Source: an uncultured Allosphingosinicella sp. (GTDB lineage Bacteria; Pseudomonadota; Alphaproteobacteria; Sphingomonadales; Sphingomonadaceae). Taken from it: 64,000 nt of DNA. The DNA lies in NCBI GenBank assembly GCA_934539295.1, contig CAKTCN010000012.1, forward strand, positions 1 through 64,000, in the 5' to 3' direction. The notes under the pieces are model-generated. The model saw only the letters and a list, made by a program, of their open reading frames with translations. It was not told the DNA's origin and did no database searches. The position numbers and the translations under genes were made by a program. Shown here one piece after another: positions 53,336 through 61,692 of the stretch (positions are counted from its first letter, which is position 1; the number at the start of each line of letters is the position of its first letter).

Positions 53336-53358
53336 AATACCAACAATCGTGCCAACAT
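53336..53358. repeat. Integrase B arm-type site, right copy
   Basis: Matches 16359-16381 at 20 of 23 positions and has the same orientation. It lies between the integrase start and the tRNA-Leu gene. Confidence 0.6.
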
Positions 53359-53469
53359 CGGTTCGGGATGCAGTGGCACGCCGCGGGCCTTCCAGAGCCA
53401 CTTATGGCAGAAAACCGCGGTTTTTGCAATGTTCGGGAGAGGTCTTGGCACCCCCTGGAAGGGGGTACC

Positions 53470-53557
53470 TGGTGCCCAGAAGAGGACTCGAACCTCCACG
53501 ACCTTGCGATCGCCAGCACCTGAAGCTGGTGCGTCTACCAATTCCGCCATCTGGGCA
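53470..53557 (-). tRNA. tRNA-Leu(CAG)
   Basis: The minus strand folds as a long-variable-arm tRNA. The acceptor stem TGCCCAG pairs with CTGGGCA, the anticodon loop TTCAGGT gives anticodon CAG (positions 53522-53520), the T-arm contains GGTTCGAGTCC, and CCA is encoded at 53472-53470. It is the intact target of both inserted elements; its 3' end is the attachment core. Confidence 0.95.
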
Positions 53558-53659
53558 CGGGGTAGGTGGCGCCGACTACGAGGCGCGGGAGCGCTTGTCA
53601 ACGCTCATGCGAGCGGGCAATGGCCGTGGCGTCAGACTTTTTCGCATAAGGGACGCGTG

Positions 53660-54595
53660 ATGGACCGGCTGGTCACTTTGTTCGGCGGCGGCGGCTTTCT
53701 AGGCCGATATGTGGCGCAGGCACTCTATCGCACGGGCGTGCGCGTGCGCATCGCGCAGCCGCATCCGGAACGCGCCTTCTTCCTGAAGCCGCTCGGTGCC
53801 CTGGGGCAGACGCAGTTCATGCGCACCGACATCCGCGATCCGCGCGCGGTGGCTGCGGCGGTTCAAGGCAGCGATGCGGTGGTCAACCTTGCCGGGACGT
53901 TCGGAAAGGCGATGCACGCCATCCACGTCGAGGGCGCACGCAACGTGGCCGAGGCGGCGGCCGCAGCCGGCACCACTGCGCTCGTCCATATCTCCGCGAA
54001 CGGCGCCGACACGGGCAGCCAGTCCGCTTATGGCCGCACCAAGGGTGAGGGCGAGGATGCAATCCGCGCCGCCTTCCCCACGGCCACCATCTTCCGGCCC
54101 TCGGTCGTGTTCGGGCGCGAGGACAATTTCGTGAACCGCTTCGCCGGCCTTGCGCGCATGCTGCCGCTGGTGCCGGTAATCCGCGGCTCGGCGAAGTTTC
54201 AGCCGGTCTATGCGGGCGATGCGGGCCGAGCGATCGCTGCCGCCGCGCTCGATGCGGAGACGCATGGCGGCAAGGCCTATACGCTGGCCGGGCCGGAGGT
54301 GCTGACCATGCGCCAGTTCACCCAGTGGATCGGCGAGGCGACCAACCATCGCCGCGCGCTGGTCGACGTGCCGGACGCGCTGGGCAGCCTGCTTGCGCGC
54401 ATCGGCAGCTATCTTCCCGGTGCGCCCATCACCTGGGACCAGTGGCTGATGCTGCAGCAAGACAATGTCGCGCAGCCGGGCGACGCGGGCCTGGAAGCGT
54501 TCGGTATCAAGCCGACGCCGCTCGAGGCAGTGTCGGAAGGCTGGCTGACATCCTATCGCCGCAACGGCCGCTTCGCCGCCAAGTCGCCTTACTGA
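53660..54595 (+). CDS. NDUFA9-family NAD(P)-binding protein
   Basis: The 311-residue product is an atypical short-chain dehydrogenase of the complex I NDUFA9/NmrA type. The nucleotide-binding motif is GGGGFLGRYV at the N-terminus; AVVNLAGTFG and HISANGADTGSQSAYGRTKG (active-site-like region) follow. In mitochondria the relative is an accessory subunit of respiratory complex I; the bacterial role is less clear. The ATG at 53660 follows AAGGGA; the open frame runs back over the tRNA but that part is noncoding. uppP starts one base after its stop. Confidence 0.85.
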   Translation: MDRLVTLFGGGGFLGRYVAQALYRTGVRVRIAQPHPERAFFLKPLGALGQTQFMRTDIRDPRAVAAAVQGSDAVVNLAGTFGKAMHAIHVEGARNVAEAAAAAGTTALVHISANGADTGSQSAYGRTKGEGEDAIRAAFPTATIFRPSVVFGREDNFVNRFAGLARMLPLVPVIRGSAKFQPVYAGDAGRAIAAAALDAETHGGKAYTLAGPEVLTMRQFTQWIGEATNHRRALVDVPDALGSLLARIGSYLPGAPITWDQWLMLQQDNVAQPGDAGLEAFGIKPTPLEAVSEGWLTSYRRNGRFAAKSPY

Positions 54596-54596
54596 C

Positions 54597-55400
54597 GTGC
54601 AGACTCCGATCCTGACGGTCATCCTCCTCGGCATCATCGAGGGGCTGACCGAGTTCCTGCCGGTGTCCTCCACCGGGCACCTGATCCTGGCGGGCACGCT
54701 GCTCGGCTTCACCGGCGATTCGTCGGTGGCGTTCAAGATCGCCATCCAGCTCGGTGCCATCCTGGCGGTGCTGGTCGCTTATTGGCGCCGCTTCTGGGGT
54801 GTGGCGCAGGGGCTGGTGCGGGTCGAGCCCAAGTCGGTCGCCTTCACGCGCAACATCCTGCTCGGCTTCCTGCCGGCGATGGTGGTCGGCGTGATCGCAT
54901 ATGACGCGATCCGCGCAGCCATCCAGACGCCGGAGATCGTGGCCGTCATGCTGATCCTTGGCGGCTTCGCGATCATCGCGATCGAACGGATGGTGAAGGT
55001 GGAACGCTATCGCAGCGTCGAAGGCGTGCCGACCGGCACCGCGACGGGCATCGGCGTCGTCCAGTGCTTGGCCATGGTGCCGGGCGTGAGCCGTTCGGGC
55101 GCCACCATCCTGGGCGCCCGCCTGATGGGCGTGGAGCGCAAGACGGCGGCGGAGTTCAGCTTCTTCCTCGCCGTGCCGACCATGGCCGCGGCGACGGTCT
55201 ATGCGCTCTACAAGGATCGCGACCTGCTGAGCCTCGATGACTTGAACGCGATCGCGCTTGGTCTCGCCATATCGTTCGTGGTGGCGCTGGTGGTGGTGAA
55301 AGCGTTCGTGGCGATCGTCGGCCGCTATGGCTTCACGCCGTTCGCCTGGTACCGAATCGTGCTCGGGTCGGCCGCACTGGTGTGGCTGCTGGCGCGCTGA
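54597..55400 (+). CDS. uppP: Undecaprenyl-diphosphate phosphatase
   Basis: The 267-residue membrane protein shows the two UppP/BacA signature regions: EGLTEFLPVSSTGHLIL near the N-terminus and PGVSRSGATILGARL in the middle, with the catalytic glutamates and arginine. About seven to eight membrane segments are visible. It recycles the lipid carrier for peptidoglycan synthesis and gives bacitracin resistance. It starts with GTG directly after the NDUFA9-like gene and should be cotranscribed. Confidence 0.95.
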   Translation: MQTPILTVILLGIIEGLTEFLPVSSTGHLILAGTLLGFTGDSSVAFKIAIQLGAILAVLVAYWRRFWGVAQGLVRVEPKSVAFTRNILLGFLPAMVVGVIAYDAIRAAIQTPEIVAVMLILGGFAIIAIERMVKVERYRSVEGVPTGTATGIGVVQCLAMVPGVSRSGATILGARLMGVERKTAAEFSFFLAVPTMAAATVYALYKDRDLLSLDDLNAIALGLAISFVVALVVVKAFVAIVGRYGFTPFAWYRIVLGSAALVWLLAR

Positions 55401-55557
55401 ATCGGGTCAAAGGTCACGAAAGTCTTGCCGCGGGGAAAATCCAGTCGATCACAGCCTTGGTTATTGATCGATCCGGTCGATTAATGCCGGTGGTGAGAAA
55501 GAGCCGGGCAAGCATATCCCACAGCACGGTGGCTGTAGGAAAGCGCATTCGGGCCTA

Positions 55558-56328
55558 TCAATCCTCGATCGTCACCCAGGTCGGCGCATGATCGCTGGCC
55601 TTTTCCCGCCCGCGATATTCCTTGTCGACGCCGGCATCGCCCAGGCGGTCGGCGGCGACCGGGCTGAGCAGCAGATGGTCGATGCGGAAGCCCGCATCAC
55701 GCTGCCAGGCGCCGGCCGTATAGTCCCAGAAGGTCCAGACCGGCCCGTCGGGATGACGCGTGCGCACCGCGTCGGTCCAGCCCTGGTGGACGAGGCCGCG
55801 GAACGCGGCGCGGCTTTCCGGCTGCATCAGCGCATCCTTCGTCATAGCCTTGACCGAATAGACGTCGTCGTCGGTGGGGATCACGTTATAGTCGCCGGCC
55901 AGCACCGCGGGGCGTTCTTCCAGCAGCAATTCCGCCGCATGGGCGCGTAGCCGGTCCATCCAGGCGAGCTTGTATTCGAACTTCTCGCCCGGCACGGGAT
56001 TGCCGTTGGGCAGGTAGATGGAGGCGATCACCACTCCGCCGACTTCGGCCTCGATGTAGCGGCTGTGCGTGTCGTCGGGATCGCCAGGCAGGCCGGTCCG
56101 GCGCAGTTGCGGCGCCTCCTTGGCCAGTATGGCGACCCCGTTGAAGCCCTTCTGCCCGTGCCAGACCGCCTTGTAGCCGGCGGCAGTCACGTCCGCCTCC
56201 GGAAAGGCGTCGTCGGCGCATTTCAGCTCTTGAAGACAGAGCGCGTCGGGCTGCTGCTCCGCCAGATATTCGAGGAGACGCGGCAGGCGGGCGCGGATGC
56301 CGTTCACATTGTAGGTGACGATCTTCAT
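55558..56328 (-). CDS. xthA: Exodeoxyribonuclease III
   Basis: The 256-residue product is an exonuclease III/AP endonuclease: MKIVTYNVNGIRARLPRLLE, CLQELKCADDAFP (catalytic glutamate), GGVVIASIYLPNGNP, LAGDYNVIPTDDDVY and REKASDHAPTWVTI (SDH motif at the end). It repairs abasic sites in DNA. The ATG at 56328 gives the conserved N-terminus; upstream extension is not supported. It is divergent from the TonB-family gene. Confidence 0.95.
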   Translation of the reverse strand: MKIVTYNVNGIRARLPRLLEYLAEQQPDALCLQELKCADDAFPEADVTAAGYKAVWHGQKGFNGVAILAKEAPQLRRTGLPGDPDDTHSRYIEAEVGGVVIASIYLPNGNPVPGEKFEYKLAWMDRLRAHAAELLLEERPAVLAGDYNVIPTDDDVYSVKAMTKDALMQPESRAAFRGLVHQGWTDAVRTRHPDGPVWTFWDYTAGAWQRDAGFRIDHLLLSPVAADRLGDAGVDKEYRGREKASDHAPTWVTIED

Positions 56329-56427
56329 GGGGCGGGGATAGCGCCGCCCTCCCCTTCGCGCCAGCGTAGAGGAGCATGCCCGCCGGCGCCAAGGGATCGT
56401 GGCGGCCCCGGCAGGCGTTCGACGCCC

Positions 56428-57159
56428 ATGACAGGCACGTGGAGCAAGGATCGGCTGTTGTCTGCGGCAGGCGTGCTGGCGCTCCACGCTCTGCTTTTCT
56501 ACGCCTTGCTCACCGGGCTTGCAGCCAGGATGACGAGCGCAAGCAGCGAGCGGATCAAGATATTCGAGGTTCCGGCGCCGGCGCCACCACCGCCCGTCGT
56601 GGACATGCCGACGCCGCGGGAGGCAAGTGCCGAGCCTGAAGCCGAAGCAGCGCCCCCCAACCTCAAGGCCAGCGCCGCCCCCGTGGTAGCGCCGGAGCCG
56701 CGCGTCGTGGTCGAACGGCCGCCACCGGTCACCGCGGCGCCTGTCGCAGGCACCGGCAGCGCCCCGGCCGCAGGGGCCGCGCAGCAGCCCGGGCCGGGCA
56801 CCGGCGCGGGCGGGACCGGCAACGGCCTCGGCAGCGGCGGCGCAGGCAGCGGCACGGGTGGGGGCGGCGCGGCCATCCGCGCGCGGCTGATCAGCGGCCG
56901 GATCGTCAATGCGGACTTCCCGTCGGGCGCCTCACGCGTGGGTGCGCAGGGCAGCGTCACGACGCATCTCACGATCGGCACCGATGGCCGCGTCACGAAC
57001 TGCCGCGTGGCGCGGTCGAGCGGCAATGCCGAGCTCGACGCCACCACCTGCCGCCTGATCCGCGAACGTTTTCGCTACGCGCCCGCCGAGGATGCGGGCG
57101 GCCAGCAGGTCACCGACCTGGTCGGCTGGCGCCAGGATTGGTGGTTCGAGCCGCGCTGA
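56428..57159 (+). CDS. TonB-family energy-transducing protein
   Basis: The 243-residue product has an N-terminal membrane anchor (LLSAAGVLALHALLFYALLT), a long proline-, alanine- and glycine-rich linker (about residues 45-140) that spans the periplasm, and a C-terminal TonB-type domain (GRIVNADFPSGASRVGAQGS, TDGRVTNCRVARSSGNAEL, TTCRLIRERFRYAPA). It should pass energy to outer-membrane receptors. It ends three bases before the convergent hydrolase gene. Confidence 0.85.
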   Translation: MTGTWSKDRLLSAAGVLALHALLFYALLTGLAARMTSASSERIKIFEVPAPAPPPPVVDMPTPREASAEPEAEAAPPNLKASAAPVVAPEPRVVVERPPPVTAAPVAGTGSAPAAGAAQQPGPGTGAGGTGNGLGSGGAGSGTGGGGAAIRARLISGRIVNADFPSGASRVGAQGSVTTHLTIGTDGRVTNCRVARSSGNAELDATTCRLIRERFRYAPAEDAGGQQVTDLVGWRQDWWFEPR

Positions 57160-57162
57160 CGA

Positions 57163-58002
57163 TCAGCGCGTGCGGACCTCCGCACGTTCGCTCGACCTCG
57201 CGGACTTGAGGACGGCCTGCGCCTCGGCGTCTCCCAGCACATAGGCCTTGAGGAAGGCGGTGGAGAGCGCCGCCGCTTCGGCAAATGCAGGATCCTGCGC
57301 ATCCTTGCCCGCAAAGCCGTGATCGACGCCCTTGCCGATCCACGCATACTTGTCGCCGGCCGGGCTGCCGTCATAGGCGGCGAGGTGCTGCGCCGGATCG
57401 TTCACGAAGCCCGGCACCAGATCCTTGTCGCCGGTCACCAGCAGCATCGGTGCGGCGAGGCTGCGAAAGCTGTCAGGTCCGATCAGGCCGGGAATGGTGC
57501 CGGGCGACGAGAAGGCCAGCACTGCCCTGGCCTGCGGATCGCGGGCACGGACCATCGCATCCATCGCGCCGCCGCGGATCATCGCCATCAGCGCGCCGTA
57601 GGAATGGCCGGCATAGCCGTGCGGCAGCCCCGGTGCCGCCTTGGCCGCCCAGCCCTGTGCGGCCGCGACATCGGCGATGCGGGTGGCGAAGGCGGCCTGC
57701 AGGCTCTTGTCGCTGCCGGGATGCTGGCGCGAGTCGGTGTGGAGCGGGGCGACGACCATGAAGCCCGCGCTTTTCCAGCCTTCGATGAGCGCCTCGTAGG
57801 CGCCCGGCGAGCCGCCGCCACCGTGCGAGAAGATGACCACGCCCTGCGGCTCGGCCGGCGCCCAGATGCTGAGCGTTACAGTGCGGCCGGCGACGTCGAT
57901 CTCGCTGGCGGAGGTCGGTGCCGCCTGCGCGGACAAGGGCATGAGGCAGAGAGATGCGGCGGCGGCGGCTGCGCGCAGCAGCGATCCCGTCAATAGGTGC
58001 AT
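57163..58002 (-). CDS. Secreted alpha/beta hydrolase
   Basis: The 279-residue product has a signal peptide (MHLLTGSLLRAAAAAASLCL, then APTS at the cut) and an alpha/beta hydrolase fold: GVVIFSHGGGGSPGAYEAL (oxyanion hole region), YAGHSYGALMA (nucleophile in GHSYG), VTGDKDLVPG (acid) and VDHGF (histidine). It resembles dienelactone-hydrolase/PAF-acetylhydrolase-like exported enzymes. The substrate is unknown. It is convergent with the TonB-family gene. Confidence 0.8.
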   Translation of the reverse strand: MHLLTGSLLRAAAAAASLCLMPLSAQAAPTSASEIDVAGRTVTLSIWAPAEPQGVVIFSHGGGGSPGAYEALIEGWKSAGFMVVAPLHTDSRQHPGSDKSLQAAFATRIADVAAAQGWAAKAAPGLPHGYAGHSYGALMAMIRGGAMDAMVRARDPQARAVLAFSSPGTIPGLIGPDSFRSLAAPMLLVTGDKDLVPGFVNDPAQHLAAYDGSPAGDKYAWIGKGVDHGFAGKDAQDPAFAEAAALSTAFLKAYVLGDAEAQAVLKSARSSERAEVRTR

Positions 58003-58061
58003 GATCGATGATCCCCCTTTTTCAGGAGGCGATCATCCGACAGCGCCGCAGCCCATGCAAC

Positions 58062-58397
58062 TCAGATCGAGAAGCTCGTCCCACATCCGCAGCCGGAGGC
58101 CGCATTGGGATTGGTCACCTGGAAGGATGCGCCGCCGAGATTCTCGACAAAGTCGACGGCGCTGCCGCGGACCAGGTCCAGGCTGACCTCGTCCACCACC
58201 AGAGTCACGCCGTCCTGCACCGCGGCCGTGTCGTCAGCCTCGATCCGGTCGGCCAGGCCGAAGCGGTACTGGAAACCGGCACAACCGCCACCGTCCACGG
58301 CCAGGCGGAAGATTGCGGGCTTGCCCTGCCGCTGCGCGATAAACGCGACGCGCCTGGCGGCGGCAGGAGTCAAAGCGATGTCGGTGGCCTCGGTCAT
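58062..58397 (-). CDS. erpA: Iron-sulphur cluster insertion protein ErpA
   Basis: The 111-residue product is an A-type carrier: LAVDGGGCAGFQYRFGLAD carries the first cysteine and SGCGCGTSFSI the last two. It delivers Fe-S clusters to target enzymes. The ATG at 58397 is taken as start; an ATG two codons upstream is possible. It is divergent from purS, 110 bp apart. Its presence next to the FnrL-type Fe-S regulator is of interest but may be chance. Confidence 0.92.
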   Translation of the reverse strand: MTEATDIALTPAAARRVAFIAQRQGKPAIFRLAVDGGGCAGFQYRFGLADRIEADDTAAVQDGVTLVVDEVSLDLVRGSAVDFVENLGGASFQVTNPNAASGCGCGTSFSI

Positions 58398-58507
58398 GGG
58401 CATAAAATAGGGCGTTGCCAGCGACCCCACAAGCGGCGAAGACCTTGCCCCATCGCCCCGCCCCCGCCATAGAGGCGCCACGCCACAAAGCCGGAGCCAG
58501 AAGCCCC

Positions 58508-58741
58508 ATGAAGACCCGCGTCTACGTCACGCTCAAGAACGGTGTCCTCGACCCGCAGGGCAAGGCCGTCCACCACGCGCTCGACGGCCTCGGTTTTTCC
58601 GGCGTCAACGATGTGCGCGTCGGCAAGCTGATCGAGCTCGACCTTGCCGACAGCGTGTCGGACGAGGATATCGAGGGAATGTGCCGCAAGCTCCTCGCCA
58701 ACACGGTGATCGAGAATTTCCGTATCGAGCGGGGCGCCTGA
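58508..58741 (+). CDS. purS: Phosphoribosylformylglycinamidine synthase subunit PurS
   Basis: The 77-residue product matches Pur[21 protein letters not shown], then [19 protein letters not shown]. It is the small linker subunit of FGAM synthase in purine synthesis. purQ begins one base after the stop. The start ATG at 58508 gives the family length; the open frame upstream is not used. Confidence 0.95.
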   Translation: MKTRVYVTLKNGVLDPQGKAVHHALDGLGFSGVNDVRVGKLIELDLADSVSDEDIEGMCRKLLANTVIENFRIERGA

Positions 58742-58742
58742 C

Positions 58743-59408
58743 ATGAAGAGCGCGGTCATCGTCTTTCCCGGTTCCAATTGCGACCGCGACCTGGCGGTGG
58801 CGCTCGAGAAGATCAGCGGCACCAGGCCGGAAATGGTGTGGCACCGCGACACCGAGCTTCCCGAAGGCCTCGACCTGATCGCAGTGCCGGGCGGCTTTTC
58901 CTACGGCGACTACCTGCGTTCCGGCGCGATGGCGGCACAGTCGCCGGTGATGCGCGAGGTCAAGGCGGCCGCCGATCGAGGCGTGTCGGTACTCGGCATC
59001 TGCAACGGCTTCCAGATCCTGACCGAGGCGGGGATGTTGCCCGGTGCGCTGATGCGCAACGCCAATTTGTCCTTCGTCTGCCGCGACGTGGACCTGAAGG
59101 TCGAGAACAGCCAGTCGGCCTTCACCAGCCGCTATCAGGCAGGCGAGGAGATCGTGATCCCCGTGGCGCACCATGACGGCAATTATACCGCCGATGCCGA
59201 CACGCTCGACCGGCTGGAAGGCGAAGGCCGCGTCGCATTCCGCTACGGCTGCACCGTCAACGGATCGGCCCGCGACATTGCCGGCATCATCAACGAAGGT
59301 GGCAACGTGCTGGGCATGATGCCGCATCCGGAGCGGATGATAGAGCCGGCACATGGCCGCACCGACGGCCGTCGCCTGTTCGAAGGGCTGATCGAAGCGA
59401 TCGGCTGA
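58743..59408 (+). CDS. purQ: Phosphoribosylformylglycinamidine synthase glutaminase PurQ
   Basis: The 221-residue product is the class I glutaminase subunit: [53 protein letters not shown] with nucleophile C87, and MPHPERM near the end with the catalytic histidine and glutamate. It supplies ammonia to PurL. Its stop overlaps the start of the fnrL gene by one base (TGATG). Confidence 0.95.
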   Translation: MKSAVIVFPGSNCDRDLAVALEKISGTRPEMVWHRDTELPEGLDLIAVPGGFSYGDYLRSGAMAAQSPVMREVKAAADRGVSVLGICNGFQILTEAGMLPGALMRNANLSFVCRDVDLKVENSQSAFTSRYQAGEEIVIPVAHHDGNYTADADTLDRLEGEGRVAFRYGCTVNGSARDIAGIINEGGNVLGMMPHPERMIEPAHGRTDGRRLFEGLIEAIG

Positions 59409-60097
59409 TGCCGGTCAGCGCCTGTGCCGACTGCCCGGTCCGCGACACGGCGGTCTGCGCGGCGCTGGAGGCGGACGAACTGGAGGCGCTGGCCGCAATC
59501 GGCCGGCATCGCAATTTCGGTCGCGGGGACACCATCTTCGCGGCAGGCGACGACAGCATCGCCTGCGCCACCCTGATCAGCGGCGCGGCCAAGCTGTCCA
59601 CCCTAGACGCGGACGGGACCGAGCGGATCGCGGCGCTGGTCCACCCGGCCGGTTTCCTGGGGCAGCTCTTCACGGGCGTCAGCCGGCATGACGTCACGGC
59701 ACTGACCGACTGTCACCTGTGCATCTTCCCGCGCGCAGAGTTCGAGCGGATGATGGAGGATCATCCCCGCCTTACCCGCGCAATCCTGGAACGCACCCTG
59801 GCCGAACTGGACGCGAGCCGTGCGCTCACCGACCTGATCGGCCGGCGCGACGTCAAGGCGCGGCTGGCGGGCCTGTTGCTGTCATTGTCGCGCGCCGCGA
59901 GCCCGACGCCATGCGGCGCCGCCTCCGCATTCGACCTGCCGCTCAGCCGGGAGGAGATTGCCGGCCTGCTCGGCACCACGATCGAGAGCATCAGCCGGCG
60001 CATGACCGAGCTCGAGAAGGATGGGCTCATCATGCGAAAGGGAGCGCGAGGGATCGAGATCCTCGACGCTCCCGGACTTGGCGAGGCTACCGGCTGA
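59408..60097 (+). CDS. fnrL: FNR-type oxygen-sensing regulator (FnrL-like)
   Basis: The 229-residue product is a Crp/Fnr-family regulator. The N-terminus has C6, C9 and C17 (CADCPVRDTAVC) and an inner cysteine C105 (CHLCIFPR) in the place used to bind a [4Fe-4S] cluster in FNR. The C-terminal helix-turn-helix has REEIAGLLGTTIESISRRM, whose E-x-x-S-R matches FNR target readers. It should activate genes when oxygen is low. It is translationally coupled to purQ. A TTGAC-N4-GTCAA site lies at 60574, upstream of the convergent gene at 60101, a likely target. Confidence 0.88.
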   Translation: MPVSACADCPVRDTAVCAALEADELEALAAIGRHRNFGRGDTIFAAGDDSIACATLISGAAKLSTLDADGTERIAALVHPAGFLGQLFTGVSRHDVTALTDCHLCIFPRAEFERMMEDHPRLTRAILERTLAELDASRALTDLIGRRDVKARLAGLLLSLSRAASPTPCGAASAFDLPLSREEIAGLLGTTIESISRRMTELEKDGLIMRKGARGIEILDAPGLGEATG

Positions 60098-60100
60098 GCC

Positions 60101-60520
60101 TCAGAGGCTCGCCTTCAGCACCGCGAAGAAGAGGGCCAGGCACACCATCAGCGCCGGCAGGACCATGATCTGCGCCAATGCCTGGCCCGAGGTGAAGTGG
60201 CCGGTGAGGCAATCCACGCCCTCATTCTCGAACTCGGCCCAGCTCTGCTGGGGCAGGTCCTCGTCGCCCTTCACCCGCGCCCACAAAGCAGGAGTCAGGA
60301 ACAGGCTGGCGATGCCGATCACGAAGATCGCGCTGGGGACAACAAGGTCGGGACCCATGAAGGCGGCGGCGAGCACGCCCATGAAGGTGAGATAGGCGCC
60401 GACCAGGGTCAGGTGGATGCCGGGGTGAAGGTCGAACACGCGCGCGCCCCGGTTGCGGCGAAGCGGCTGGACTGGGCGGATCTGCTCGGCGAACTGGGCG
60501 AAAGGCTGGTGAACGGTCAT
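60101..60520 (-). CDS. Small membrane protein, possibly FNR-regulated
   Basis: The 139-residue product has three or four hydrophobic segments (LTLVGAYLTFMGVLAAAFMG, LVVPSAIFVIGIASLFL, LPALMVCLALFFAVL) and no recognised domain. GAGGAGC precedes the ATG. The FNR/FixK-like box at 60574-60587 is 54-67 bases upstream of the start, so oxygen limitation may induce it. It is convergent with fnrL (3 bp). Confidence 0.7.
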   Translation of the reverse strand: MTVHQPFAQFAEQIRPVQPLRRNRGARVFDLHPGIHLTLVGAYLTFMGVLAAAFMGPDLVVPSAIFVIGIASLFLTPALWARVKGDEDLPQQSWAEFENEGVDCLTGHFTSGQALAQIMVLPALMVCLALFFAVLKASL

Positions 60521-60573
60521 GGCGCTTGCTCCTCTTGTCGAGGAGCCTGTGCGCCCTGCCGCCGCCTCACGCC

Positions 60574-60587
60574 TTGACGAACGTCAA
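60574..60587. promoter_or_regulatory. FNR/FixK-type box
   Basis: TTGACGAACGTCAA is a perfect palindrome with the TTGA-N6-TCAA spacing of FNR and FixK sites. It lies just after the stop of the gene at 60593 and upstream of the gene starting at 60520. Confidence 0.65.
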
Positions 60588-60592
60588 AATCG

Positions 60593-60907
60593 TCAGCGTT
60601 TCAGCACCTTGGTGAAGCGGGCGAGCAGGAACAGCACGGCCGGCCAGAACATCGTGTTCCACACGTCCTTCCAGTTGGCGTCGAACCGGGGCGTCCGCCC
60701 GTGCGCATAGGTGTCGATCACGTCCCAGATCTCGCCCGCCAGCGCCGCTAGCAGCACCGCGGCGATCGGCTGCCAGTCCCTCAGCGATTTCCTGAACAGG
60801 ATCACCACGGCGAACATGACGCCGAGGCCGACATAGATGTGCAGCGCATCCTTCGCGAGGTGCGTGAAGTCTACCAGGTGAAACTTCGCCCGCTCAAAAA
60901 TGCTCAT
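60593..60907 (-). CDS. Small membrane protein, function unknown
   Basis: The 104-residue product has three hydrophobic segments (IYVGLGVMFAVVILF, PIAAVLLAALAGEIWDVIDT, WPAVLFLLARF). It begins one base after the stop of the queuosine-precursor transporter and should be cotranscribed with it. No family was recognised. Confidence 0.7.
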   Translation of the reverse strand: MSIFERAKFHLVDFTHLAKDALHIYVGLGVMFAVVILFRKSLRDWQPIAAVLLAALAGEIWDVIDTYAHGRTPRFDANWKDVWNTMFWPAVLFLLARFTKVLKR

Positions 60908-60908
60908 G

Positions 60909-61649
60909 TCAGACCCTGGTACGAAAAGGGGTGAAGTCGGTGGCGGTGTCGAACACTTCCACGCCCTCGCGGCGCTTCAGCCAGCCGACGACGAGGTAGG
61001 TGACGGGGGTGAGGATCACTTCCCAGCCAACCTTGAGGACGAACTGGCTCGCCATCACCGCCAGCATCGCCTCGACCGGCCAGTCGGGCGCGCCGTAGAA
61101 GGCGACGGGGTAGAAGATCAGGCTGTCGATGCCCTGCCCCACGATCGTCGATCCGATGGTGCGGGTCCACAGGTGCCGTCCCCTCGTCCACACCTTCATC
61201 TTGGCGAGGACGAAGCTGTTGGCGAACTCGCCGACCCAGAAGGCGATGACGGAGGCGAGGACGATGCGCGGCACCTGCCCGAACACCGCCTCATAGGCAG
61301 CCTGCCCGCCCCAGTCGGGCGCGGGCGGCAGCTTCACCACCACCCAGGCCATGAAGGCCATGAACAGGGTCGCGGCGAAGCCGGCCCAGATGCACCGGCG
61401 TGCCCGCGCGAAACCGTACACCTCGGTTAATATGTCGCCGATCACGTAGGAGATGGGGAAGAAGAGGATGCCCGCGCCGAACGGCCACAGGCCGACCAGC
61501 GGCAGGTCGATGATCGCCCGCTTGCCCGCGCCGATGACGTTCGAAAGGAGCAGGATGACGACGAACGCCGCCATGACGAAGTCGAAGTAGCGGAACTGCG
61601 TTGCCCGCGCGCCGTCGCCCTCGACCGCCTTGATCTCGCCCCCGTCCAT
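60909..61649 (-). CDS. yhhQ: Queuosine precursor transporter (QPTR/YhhQ family)
   Basis: The 246-residue membrane protein has six or more hydrophobic segments and the family features LLLSNVIGAGKRAIIDLPLV, FPISYVIGDILTEVYGF (conserved GD-TEVYG), and TIGSTIVGQGIDSLIFYPVAF. It imports queuosine precursors for tRNA modification. A 104-residue membrane-protein gene follows at one base. Confidence 0.85.
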   Translation of the reverse strand: MDGGEIKAVEGDGARATQFRYFDFVMAAFVVILLLSNVIGAGKRAIIDLPLVGLWPFGAGILFFPISYVIGDILTEVYGFARARRCIWAGFAATLFMAFMAWVVVKLPPAPDWGGQAAYEAVFGQVPRIVLASVIAFWVGEFANSFVLAKMKVWTRGRHLWTRTIGSTIVGQGIDSLIFYPVAFYGAPDWPVEAMLAVMASQFVLKVGWEVILTPVTYLVVGWLKRREGVEVFDTATDFTPFRTRV

Positions 61650-61692
61650 GCCGGCACGATAGCCCGCCTGCGCGGTGCGGCAAAGAGGGCCG

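Larger units (their letters stand above)
16284..53487. mobile_element. Element B, mobilizable defence island
   Basis: This 37-kb insertion lies between the tRNA 3'-end copy at 16284 and the intact tRNA-Leu at 53470. It carries a P4-type integrase at the tRNA end, arm-type repeats near both ends, a MOBQ relaxase with oriT and traC/traD, an antirestriction ArdC gene and several defence modules. There is no coupling protein or type IV secretion gene, so it should be an integrative mobilizable element that relies on a helper. Confidence 0.8.

Noticed and set aside
16284-53487. Element B as a self-transmissible conjugative element
   Set aside because: No coupling ATPase, VirB/Trb or pilus gene is present; only relaxosome genes and oriT.
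53291-53659. N-terminal extension of the NDUFA9-like protein
   Set aside because: It would run over the integrase start and the tRNA-Leu gene; the ATG at 53660 has a ribosome binding site and starts the nucleotide-binding domain.
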